Below are positions 6,732 through 12,961 of a DNA stretch of 15,178 nucleotides, in pieces. A model generated the notes under the pieces. It saw nothing but the letters and a program-made list of their open reading frames with translations. It did not search any database and had not been told where the DNA came from. The position numbers were made by a program, and so were the translations under genes. Origin of the DNA: Actinomycetota bacterium. Its GTDB lineage: Bacteria > Actinomycetota > Thermoleophilia > Gaiellales > Gaiellaceae. Each line of letters starts with the position of its first letter. The stretch's first letter is position 1. The stretch covers positions 1 through 15,178 of the forward strand of contig JACDGR010000037.1 of assembly GCA_013821525.1 (NCBI GenBank). The letters run 5' to 3'.

Positions 6732-7528
6732 GCGTCGTCTGCTTCCTCACCGATTTCGGCCTCGAGGACGATTTCGTCGGCACCTGTCACGGCGTGATCG
6801 CGCGCATCGCCCCCGAGGTGCGCGTGATCGACATCACGCACGGGATCGCGCCGCAGGCAGTGCTGCAAGGAGCACTCGTCCTACGCAACACCGTTCCGTA
6901 CACGCCGGCCGGCGTGCACCTTGCCGTCGTCGATCCCGACGTCGGCGGGAACAGGCGCGCAGTCGCGGTCCGAAGCGCGGACGGACGCGTCTTCGTCGGC
7001 CCGGACAACGGGCTGCTGATGCTCGCAGCCGACGAGCTCGGCGTCGCTGCGGCGCACGAGTTGACGGAGGAGCGCTATCGCCTGGCCGACGTCTCGCACA
7101 CCTTCCACGCACGCGACATCTTCGCGCCCGCCGCGGCTCATCTCGCGGCCGGTGTGCCGATCGACGCGCTCGGGCCGGCGATCGATCCGGAGACGCTCGT
7201 GCGCGTCGAGGTGCCGAAGGCACGGGCCGGCCGGTCGCAGGTCTCGGCGACCGTGCTCGACGTGGATCGCTTCGGGAATGTTGCGTCGAACGCGGAGCGC
7301 GCGCAACTCGAGGCGCTCGGGATCGCCGTCGGTGACCGGGTAGAGATCAGGCTGACGCTCGACCGGTACTACGCCGTTCGCGCCGAGACCTTCGCCGATG
7401 CGCCACCGGGCGAGCTGATCCTCTACGAGGACTCCTACGGGTTGATCACGCTCGCGATCAGCCAGGGGAACGCCGCACGGCTGACTGGCGTCTCGCCGGG
7501 CGACGAGCTGCGGATCGCGACGACGTGA
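6728..7528 (+). CDS. SAM hydroxide adenosyltransferase (DUF62 family)
   Basis: A 266-residue protein of the DUF62/fluorinase-like family. LTDFGLEDDFVG at the N-terminus is the SAM-binding motif. The Asp-Arg-His set of the hydroxide-using branch is visible as D69 in VVDPDVGG, R76 in NRR and H127 in TFHARDIFAP. The C-terminal beta-barrel domain (about 175-266) includes DVDRFGNVASN and YGLITLAISQGNAA. Family members split SAM with water to adenosine and methionine; chlorinases and fluorinases lack this triad. Why cells need this activity is unclear. It is translationally coupled to hemD (ATGA) and to the next methyltransferase (GTGA), an unusual end for a hem operon, where hemB or hemL would be expected. 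Confidence 0.9.
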   Translation: MSVVCFLTDFGLEDDFVGTCHGVIARIAPEVRVIDITHGIAPQAVLQGALVLRNTVPYTPAGVHLAVVDPDVGGNRRAVAVRSADGRVFVGPDNGLLMLAADELGVAAAHELTEERYRLADVSHTFHARDIFAPAAAHLAAGVPIDALGPAIDPETLVRVEVPKARAGRSQVSATVLDVDRFGNVASNAERAQLEALGIAVGDRVEIRLTLDRYYAVRAETFADAPPGELILYEDSYGLITLAISQGNAARLTGVSPGDELRIATT

Positions 7529-8133
7529 CGGCGGGGCAGCGCGCGATGCGCGCAGTGACGACCGTGGTCGTGCGGGTGCCTGCGCTCTGGGGGCTCCTGC
7601 GTCGCCCGGTCGCCGCGAACTTCGACCGGCTCGCGGCCGGGTGGGACGCATCCCGGGTCGACGAGCGGCGACTCGGCGCGATCGGCGCGGCGCTCGCGGC
7701 CGTCGGGCCCGCGCCGGCGCGTGCGCTCGATCTCGGCACGGGCAGCGGCGCGATCGCCCGGAAGCTCTCCGAGCGTTGGCCCGAGGCGGAGGTGACGGGC
7801 GTCGACGTCTCATCGCAGATGATTGCCGAGGCCCGGCGGCTCTCCTCGTCGGTGCGGCAAACGTTCACGGTCGCCGACGCCGCGCGCTTGCCCTTTCCGG
7901 CCGGCACATTCGACCTGGTCGCCCTGAACAACATGATTCCGTTCTTCGACGAGCTCGCTCGGATCACCGCCCGGGGCGGCTCGGTCGCGATCGCCTACGG
8001 CCTCGGCGCCGCGACCCCGATCTGGGTCCCGCTCGACCGCGTCGAGCGCGAGCTCGCGCGACGTGGCTTCGAGGCGTTCGAGCGCTTCGACGTGCCCCCG
8101 GGGCTCGCGCTCCTCGCGCGGAGGCCTGCGTAG
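7525..8133 (+). CDS. Class I SAM-dependent methyltransferase
   Basis: A 202-residue protein from a GTG that overlaps the upstream stop (GTGA). ALDLGTGSGAIA (67-78) is SAM motif I, VTGVDVSSQMIAEARR is the acidic post-II region, and LPFPAGTFDLVALNN is motif IV of the UbiE/COQ5-like Methyltransf_11 group. About 65 residues precede motif I, including a hydrophobic stretch (VTTVVVRVPALWGLLRR) that might contact the membrane. The substrate cannot be told. Coupling to a SAM-splitting enzyme suggests related control of SAM use, but that is speculation. The 60 bases after its stop lead to the tRNA promoter; they contain TTTTT at 8161-8165 after a weak CGCCC/GGGCG pairing, at best a poor terminator. 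Confidence 0.85.
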   Translation: MTAGQRAMRAVTTVVVRVPALWGLLRRPVAANFDRLAAGWDASRVDERRLGAIGAALAAVGPAPARALDLGTGSGAIARKLSERWPEAEVTGVDVSSQMIAEARRLSSSVRQTFTVADAARLPFPAGTFDLVALNNMIPFFDELARITARGGSVAIAYGLGAATPIWVPLDRVERELARRGFEAFERFDVPPGLALLARRPA

Positions 8134-8172
8134 TCGCCCCCACCCCTTCCGGGCGCGTCGTTTTTCCGTGGC

Positions 8173-8178
8173 TAGACT
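8173..8178 (+). promoter_or_regulatory. Probable -10 box of the tRNA-Phe/ahcY unit
   Basis: TAGACT lies 14 bases before the tRNA 5' end, predicting a start near 8185 and a short 5' leader for RNase P to remove. No clear -35 box is seen at the normal distance. It is the only promoter-like element seen between the methyltransferase stop at 8133 and the ahcY start at 8270, so it may serve both genes. Confidence 0.5.
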
Positions 8179-8192
8179 GGCTGACCACGCAG

Positions 8193-8265
8193 GGCGAGGT
8201 AGCTCAGTTGGTAGAGCACACGGCTGAAAACCGTGGTGTCGCCGGTTCAAGTCCGGCCCTCGCCA
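8193..8265 (+). tRNA. tRNA-Phe (anticodon GAA)
   Basis: The cloverleaf is complete in 73 bases. The acceptor GGCGAGG pairs with CCTCGCC (8258-8264), the D arm is GCTC/GAGC around AGTTGGTA, and the anticodon stem CACGG/CCGTG encloses loop CTGAAAA with GAA at 8226-8228. The variable loop is GTGTC and the T arm GCCGG/CCGGC encloses TTCAAGT. The discriminator base is A8265. CC follows, but the next base is T, so the full CCA is not encoded and must be added by nucleotidyltransferase. The ahcY start codon lies only 4 bases beyond the discriminator base. Confidence 0.97.
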
Positions 8266-8269
8266 CCTA

Positions 8270-9517
8270 ATGACGACGACCGCTTCGCGGATCGCCGATC
8301 CGTCGCTCGCGGCCGAAGGGCATCGGCGCATCGAGTGGGCGGCTCAGCACATGCCCGTGCTCCACCGGCTGGCGGAGGAGCGTCTCACCGACGGCTCGCT
8401 GCGAGGCCGGCGGCTGGCGGTCGTCGTGCATCTGGAGGCGAAGACCGCCTGTCTCGTGCTGGCCCTCCGCGCTGCGGGGGCCGAGGTGGTCGCCGCCGGT
8501 AGCAACCCGCGGTCGACGCAAAACGCCGTCTGTGCCGCGCTCGTCGAGCGCGGCGTCGAAGTGCACGCTCGGCATGGCGTCACCCAGGCGGAGTTCACCG
8601 AAGATCTGCTCGCTGTCGCCGCCACGGTCCCAGAGCTCGTGATCGACGACGGCCTCGAGCTGACGCGCCGGATGGCCGAGCATGCCCCGTCGCACTACGC
8701 CACCCTCGCCGGCGTCAGCGAGGAGACGACGACCGGTGTCGCACGGTTGCGAGCGCTCGAGTCGGAAGGACGACTCCCGTTTCCCGCGGTCGCAGCGAAC
8801 GACGCGCGCTGCAAGCACATGTTCGACAACCCGTACGGAACCGGCCAGACCACGCTGACCGCGCTGCTCGCGCTGACGAACGTGCTTGCGGCGGGCCGTG
8901 AGTTCTGCATCGTCGGCTACGGCTGGGTGGGAAAGGGTCTCGCGCGCGCGGCCCACGGTCTCGGCGGTCGCATCACGGTCGTCGAGATCGATCCGGTTCG
9001 TGCGCTGACGGCGCACATGGACGGTTTCCGGGTCGCCGCGCTCGCCGATGCGTTGCCGGACGCCGACGTCGTGCTGACGGCAACCGGTCTCATCGAGGCG
9101 GTGCCTGCCGAGGCGCTCGGATTGCTCCGAGACGGAGTGCTGCTCGCAAACGCGGGGCATCACGACCGCGAGATCGACGTGCCTGCGCTCGCCGCCGCCG
9201 CGAGCGAGACGGTGGACGCGCGGCCCGGCGTCACGACCTACGTCCTCGACGGACGCCGCATCCACGTGCTCGTCGACGGTGCACTCGTCAACATCGCGGG
9301 CCTCGACGGCAACCCGATCGAGATCATGGATCTCTCGTTCTCCGTGCAGGCGCTCTCGATCCACCATCTCGCGTCGGGCGCCGCGGCGCCCGGCTTGCAG
9401 GCGTTCCCTGCAGAGCTCGACGATCTGATCGCCCGCACGAAGCTCTCGACCCTTGGCATCGAGCTCGACAGCGCGTCCGACGCACAGCGTCGATTCAAGG
9501 AGAGCTGGGCGGTCTAG
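8270..9517 (+). CDS. ahcY: Adenosylhomocysteinase-type hydrolase (archaeal/Thermotoga-like HxExK class)
   Basis: A 415-residue protein. LAAEGHRRIEWAAQHMPVL near the N-terminus requires the ATG at 8270; the next start would remove this block. Catalytic residues by comparison with human SAHH are H54, D127 (VIDDG), E152 (SEETTTG), and K182, D186 and N187 (CKHMFDN). The NAD-binding turn is GYGWVGKG (216-223). The compact size and the HLEAK motif (54-58) mark the archaeal/Thermotoga class, which replaces HxTxE of standard enzymes; some of these reportedly prefer S-inosylhomocysteine. Two normally conserved spots differ: STQN rather than STQD (N85) and GNP rather than GHP (N348). The enzyme removes the product of methyltransferases, reversibly giving homocysteine and a nucleoside. 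It starts 4 bases after tRNA-Phe with no room for a ribosome binding site. Confidence 0.92.
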   Translation: MTTTASRIADPSLAAEGHRRIEWAAQHMPVLHRLAEERLTDGSLRGRRLAVVVHLEAKTACLVLALRAAGAEVVAAGSNPRSTQNAVCAALVERGVEVHARHGVTQAEFTEDLLAVAATVPELVIDDGLELTRRMAEHAPSHYATLAGVSEETTTGVARLRALESEGRLPFPAVAANDARCKHMFDNPYGTGQTTLTALLALTNVLAAGREFCIVGYGWVGKGLARAAHGLGGRITVVEIDPVRALTAHMDGFRVAALADALPDADVVLTATGLIEAVPAEALGLLRDGVLLANAGHHDREIDVPALAAAASETVDARPGVTTYVLDGRRIHVLVDGALVNIAGLDGNPIEIMDLSFSVQALSIHHLASGAAAPGLQAFPAELDDLIARTKLSTLGIELDSASDAQRRFKESWAV

Positions 9518-9896
9518 CCAGAGGCCGGGTTTGGCCGCCGCGAGGCGCGCAACGAGCGCGCGCGCCATCTCGTGCTTCTCGAGGACGGCATCCGCGCCGG
9601 CTTCGGCCGCGGCCGTGTGCAGCTGGGGATCCGGGTTGCCGGTCAGGACGATCAGGCACAGGTTCGGGTGGTCGCGTCGCAGGCGCGAGATGGTCGTGAC
9701 CCCGTCGAGAGGCGGCATGTGCAGGTCGATCACTGCTGCGTCGATCTCGAGCGCAGCGGCGAGCTCGATCGCCTCGAGTCCGTTCCCGCTGCCGCAACCA
9801 CGGTCAGCTCCGGCTGACCCTCGATCAAGGCCCGCAGCGACTCCATGAACAGCGCGTCGTCGGCGCCAGCAAGACCTTGATCGCACTGTCGATCAC
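9514..9896 (-). pseudogene. Frameshifted response-regulator receiver domain
   Basis: On the minus strand a receiver (CheY-like/NarL-type) domain can be followed across two frame changes. It starts at GTG 9896 with VIDSAIKVLL. After a shift near 9864-9867 it continues as ADDALFMESLRALIEG, and after a second near 9785-9792 as GNGLEAIELAAAL, IDLHMPPLDGVTT, LIVLTGNP and AVLEKHEMARAL. The acidic pair, the phospho-acceptor Asp (in IDLHMPP), the Thr (in VLTG) and the Lys (in LEKHE) are all kept. Each shift is repaired by adding one base, so they do not cancel. The reading then runs without a stop into the antisense of ahcY; another frame has TAG at 9516-9514. No DNA-binding domain is seen. It is either a recent pseudogene or an intact gene damaged by sequencing errors. 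This stretch holds no other gene. Confidence 0.75.
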
Positions 9897-9906
9897 CGAG
9901 TTCTCG

Positions 9907-9912
9907 TAGCCT
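9907..9912 (+). promoter_or_regulatory. Probable -10 box of the arginase gene
   Basis: TAGCCT ends 7 bases before GTG 9920. No Shine-Dalgarno sequence lies between, so the mRNA is probably leaderless. It lies just outside the 5' end of the minus-strand receiver remnant. No convincing -35 box was found. Confidence 0.45.
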
Positions 9913-9919
9913 TCCCCGG

Positions 9920-10825
9920 GTGAGCGCAAACGAGCAGCCGGGTCCGGTCGCGATCATCGGCGCCGGCCTCGACCTCGGCCAGGGTCGCCGCGGCGTCGAC
10001 ATGGGCCCATCCGCGATCCGCTACGCGGGTCTCGACACGCGCTTGCGCGCGCTTGGGCGGGCCGCTGCCGACTGGGGCGACGTGCCGGTGCCGGTGCCGG
10101 AGGCGACGGATGAGGGCAGTCCGAGTTGCCGGTATCTCGGGCCGATCAAACAGGTGTGCGAGCGTATAGCGGCGCTCGTCTCCGACGCGGTGGAGCAGGG
10201 TCACGTCCCGCTCGTGCTCGGCGGCGACCACTCGATCGCCATGGGCACGCTCGGAGGAATGGCGAAGGCCCACGGCCCCGGCGCTGCGCTCTGGGTCGAC
10301 GCACACGGTGACCTCAACCGTCCGAGCACCTCGCCGTCGGGGAACGTCCACGGCATGCCGCTCGCCGCCGCACTCGGCGTCGGCGGTTCCGAGTTCGAGA
10401 GCGACGGGTTCCCGACGCCTGCGATCTCCCGCGCAGCGCTCGTCGGCATTCGCTCACTGGATCCGGGCGAGCGAGCGCTGATCAAGGAGCTCGACCTGCG
10501 CGTCTTCACGATGAGTGAGGTCGACAAGCTCGGAGTGGAGCGGGTGATGGCCGAGGCGCTCGAATTTCTTGCAGGCGCGTCATTCGTCCACGTCAGCCTC
10601 GACCTCGACGTCGTCGACCCGATGTTCGCTCCGGGCGTCGGCACGCCGGTGCGCGGCGGGCTCTCCTATCGCGAGGCGCACCTGCTGCTCGAGCTCGTGT
10701 CCGACTCGGGTCTGCTCTCATCGCTCGACGTCGTCGAGGTGAACCCGATCCTCGATCGCGAGAACGAGACGGCGTTGCTCGCGGTCGAGCTCGTCGCGAG
10801 CGCACTCGGCGCCCGCATTCTTTAG
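9920..10825 (+). CDS. rocF: Arginase
   Basis: A 301-residue ureohydrolase. The manganese ligands are in order: H104 in GGDHS, D127, H129 and D131 in DAHGDLN, and D228 and D230 in SLDLDVVDP. SGNVHGMPLAAALG is the arginase substrate loop and EVNPILDRENETA the C-terminal signature; these favour arginase over agmatinase or formimidoylglutamase. The product hydrolyses arginine to ornithine and urea. DAHGD replaces the more usual DAHAD. The run VPVPVPE near residues 54-60 comes from a GTGCCG triplicate at 10083-10100. The GTG start has no ribosome site but sits 7 bases after a -10 box. Its stop lies 8 bases from the stop of the converging rarA. Confidence 0.93.
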   Translation: MSANEQPGPVAIIGAGLDLGQGRRGVDMGPSAIRYAGLDTRLRALGRAAADWGDVPVPVPEATDEGSPSCRYLGPIKQVCERIAALVSDAVEQGHVPLVLGGDHSIAMGTLGGMAKAHGPGAALWVDAHGDLNRPSTSPSGNVHGMPLAAALGVGGSEFESDGFPTPAISRAALVGIRSLDPGERALIKELDLRVFTMSEVDKLGVERVMAEALEFLAGASFVHVSLDLDVVDPMFAPGVGTPVRGGLSYREAHLLLELVSDSGLLSSLDVVEVNPILDRENETALLAVELVASALGARIL

Positions 10826-10833
10826 ATGATCGA

Positions 10834-12126
10834 TCAGTCGCTGCGGGGCGTTGCGCGCGCCGAGCGCTCGACCGGCACCTCGGCGCCGATCCCCGACGGC
10901 TCGTAAAACACCGTTCCCTGAAGCTCTTCGGGAAGGCAGTCGACCGCGAAGCCGCGCTCGTCTGCGTGCGGGTACTGGTAGCCCTTGCCGCGCCCGAGCT
11001 TCCGGGCACCCGCGTACGCCGCCGACCGCAGTGCGGCGGGGGGCATCAGGTGCCCTCGCTCGCGCACTGCCTCGATGGCCTTGCCGAACGCGACGTAGGA
11101 CGCGTTCGACTTCGGTGCCCGCGCGAGGTAGACAGCCGCCTGTGCAAGGTTGAGCCGTGCCTCGGGCAGCCCGACGTGCTCGACTGCCTGCGCTGCGGCG
11201 ACGGCGACGAGTAGAGCCTGCGGGTCGGCGTTGCCGATGTCCTCGGAGGCGAGCACGATCATCCGGCGCACGATGAACCGGGCGTCCTCGCCACCCTCGA
11301 GCATCGCAGCCAGGTAGTAGAGGGATGCCTGGACGTCGCTCGCGCGCGTCGACTTGATCCACGCGGAGATGAAGTCGTAGTGCTTGTCGCCGCGCTTGTC
11401 GAATGCGAGTGGCCGCTTGCGCGCGGCGTCGTCGACGTGGCGCTCCTCCAGCTCGACGCCCTCGGCGCGCGCGGTCTCCGTCGTCAGCTCGAGGATGTTC
11501 AGTGCGTTGCGCGCATCGCCGCCGGCGCGTTGTGCGATCAGCTCGGAGACCTCCGGCTTGACGTCGATCTCGAGCTCCGCCGCGCCGCGGGCGATCACGC
11601 CCAGCAGCGTCTCGACGGAATGCGGCTCGAGCTCGTACACCTGTGAGCGGGAGAGCAGCGCCGAGTTGACCTCGAAGTACGGATTCTCGGTGGTCGCTCC
11701 AATCAGCGTCAACAGACCTTCCTCGACGCCGGGCAGCAGCGCATCCTGTTGTGCCTTGTTGAAGCGATGGATCTCGTCGAGGAAGAGGATCGTCCGCGTG
11801 CCGCTCGTTCCGAGCCGCTCGCGTGCACGCGTCAGGACGTCGCGAACGTTCGCGACGGTTGCGGAGACCGCCGAGAGCTCTTCGAACTCGGATCCGGTCG
11901 TGCGGGCGACGATCCGGGCGAGCGTCGTCTTTCCCGAGCCGGGCGGCCCGTAGAGGATCATCGAGGGCACGCGGTCGTCTTCGATCGCGAGTCGCAGGGC
12001 GCGTCCGGGGCCGATCACGTGATCCTGGCCGACGAAATCGTCGAGGCTCGCCGGGCGCAACCGCTGTGCGAGCGGCGCCGAGGCGTCGAGCCGCTGCCCG
12101 GCTGCCTCGCTGAAGAGGTCGCTCAT
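10834..12126 (-). CDS. rarA: Replication-associated recombination protein A (RarA/MgsA AAA+ ATPase)
   Basis: A 430-residue AAA+ ATPase of the clamp-loader-like RarA/WRNIP1 family. Walker A GPPGSGKTT is at 60-68, Walker B LFLDEIH at 114-120 with HRFNKAQQDALLP typical of the family, sensor 1 in IGATTENP (about 142-149), and the arginine finger R160 in LLSRS. The C-terminal tetramerisation region includes HYDFISAWIKSTR, RMIVLASEDIGNADP and GYQYPHADE. RarA acts at stalled forks, helping recombination and repair during replication. The start is ATG 12126, whose A falls where transcription from the CATACT box at 12138-12133 would begin, so the mRNA is probably leaderless. It is divergent from the methyltransferase operon and convergent with arginase. 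Confidence 0.96.
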   Translation of the reverse strand: MSDLFSEAAGQRLDASAPLAQRLRPASLDDFVGQDHVIGPGRALRLAIEDDRVPSMILYGPPGSGKTTLARIVARTTGSEFEELSAVSATVANVRDVLTRARERLGTSGTRTILFLDEIHRFNKAQQDALLPGVEEGLLTLIGATTENPYFEVNSALLSRSQVYELEPHSVETLLGVIARGAAELEIDVKPEVSELIAQRAGGDARNALNILELTTETARAEGVELEERHVDDAARKRPLAFDKRGDKHYDFISAWIKSTRASDVQASLYYLAAMLEGGEDARFIVRRMIVLASEDIGNADPQALLVAVAAAQAVEHVGLPEARLNLAQAAVYLARAPKSNASYVAFGKAIEAVRERGHLMPPAALRSAAYAGARKLGRGKGYQYPHADERGFAVDCLPEELQGTVFYEPSGIGAEVPVERSARATPRSD

Positions 12127-12132
12127 CCCGGA

Positions 12133-12140
12133 AGTATGCT
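12133..12140. promoter_or_regulatory. Shared, nearly symmetric -10 element of a divergent promoter
   Basis: AGTATGCT reads TATGCT on the plus strand (12135-12140), 8 bases before GTG 12149. On the minus strand it reads CATACT (12138-12133), 6 bases before ATG 12126. The two -10 boxes overlap by four bases. The whole intergenic region is 22 bases, with no room for separate promoters or ribosome sites, so the -35 regions would lie within the opposite coding sequences. Confidence 0.55.
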
Positions 12141-12148
12141 CTGGTGCT

Positions 12149-12961
12149 GTGGTGGCAAGCGGCGCAGACCCGACCGAGCCTTCTTCGAGCGCGGATGCTG
12201 ATGCGCGCGACGTGTGGAGCGTCGGCAGCTACGAGCGGATCGCAGCACGCTTTGCTCCGGTGCAGGATCAGCTCGTCGACCTGCTCCGGGTTCAGGCCGG
12301 GGAGCGCGTGCTCGACCTTGCGACAGGCACCGGCGAGGTCGCGATCCGCGAGGCGCGTCTCGGCGCGGAGGTGACGGCGATCGACATCGCCGGGCCGATG
12401 CTCGAGAAGGCGAAGCAGCGCGCGGCCGAGGTCGGTGTCGAGGTGCGGTTCGACCTCGGGGACGTCGAGTACCTGCCGTACGAGGACGCGTGCTTCGACG
12501 TCCTCTCGTCGAACTTCGGGCTCGTCTTTGCGCCCGATCACGCGAACGTCGCAGCCGAGGTGTCGCGCGTCACCTGCGCGGGCGGCCGCCTCGGTTTCAC
12601 AGCCTGGAAGCCGAACCCGAAGCTCGGCGAGCTCTACCGGCGGTTCACGGAGGAACCGATCTCGGGCCGTGAGACGTACGAGTGGGGTCGTGAGGATCAC
12701 GTCGTCGACATGCTCGGCGAGGAGTTCGAGCTCGAATTCGAAGATGGGACGCTGTGGCTCGAGGCGGCTTCGGGTGAGGAGATCTGGACGCTCTTCTCCG
12801 AGTCGGCACCGCCGGTGATCGCCTTGCTCGCGCACCTCGATTCCGCACGCCAGGAGGAGTTCCACCACGCGTTCGTCGAGTTCTACGAGGGCTACCGAAC
12901 GCCCGAGGGCGGCATCCGCGCTCCGCGGCGTTACCTGCTCGTGCTCGGAAGGAGGAAGTGA
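12149..12961 (+). CDS. Class I SAM-dependent methyltransferase, first of a tandem pair
   Basis: A 270-residue protein. A polar N-terminal tail (about 22 residues) precedes SVGSYERIAARF. Motif I is VLDLATGTGEVA (54-65), post-II is VTAIDIAGPMLEKAKQRA, motif IV is YLPYEDACFDVLSSNFGLVFAPD, and GGRLGFTAWKPN follows. The C-terminal part with WGREDHVVDMLGEEFELEFEDGTLWLE parallels the downstream gene, so the two are paralogues. It is of the UbiE-like Methyltransf_11 group with unknown substrate. GTG 12149 is followed at once by another GTG (12152); the first is 8 bases from the -10 box. There is no ribosome binding site. The stop overlaps the next start (TGATG). Confidence 0.86.
   Translation: MVASGADPTEPSSSADADARDVWSVGSYERIAARFAPVQDQLVDLLRVQAGERVLDLATGTGEVAIREARLGAEVTAIDIAGPMLEKAKQRAAEVGVEVRFDLGDVEYLPYEDACFDVLSSNFGLVFAPDHANVAAEVSRVTCAGGRLGFTAWKPNPKLGELYRRFTEEPISGRETYEWGREDHVVDMLGEEFELEFEDGTLWLEAASGEEIWTLFSESAPPVIALLAHLDSARQEEFHHAFVEFYEGYRTPEGGIRAPRRYLLVLGRRK
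12949..12955 (+). promoter_or_regulatory. Ribosome binding site of the second methyltransferase
   Basis: AAGGAGG lies 5 bases before ATG 12961 and only 2 bases before the alternative GTG 12958, so the ATG is the better start. Confidence 0.7.

Noticed and set aside
5384..6868. Minus-strand open frame of 494 codons opposite hemC and hemD
   Set aside because: Low-complexity Ala/Arg/Ser translation typical of the antisense frame of high-GC genes; no domain seen.
8135..8165. Intrinsic terminator between the methyltransferase and tRNA-Phe
   Set aside because: The CGCCC/GGGCG stem is only 5 bp and is separated from TTTTT by several bases, too weak to call.
10083..10100. GTGCCG triplicate as a functional repeat
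   Set aside because: It encodes VPVPVP within arginase; a short in-frame repeat of preferred codons needs no other explanation.
10718..12868. Long open minus-strand frame of 716 codons across arginase, rarA and the first methyltransferase
   Set aside because: It reads Arg/Ala/Asp-rich low-complexity protein in a frame different from rarA. It is a GC-driven shadow of the real genes on both strands.
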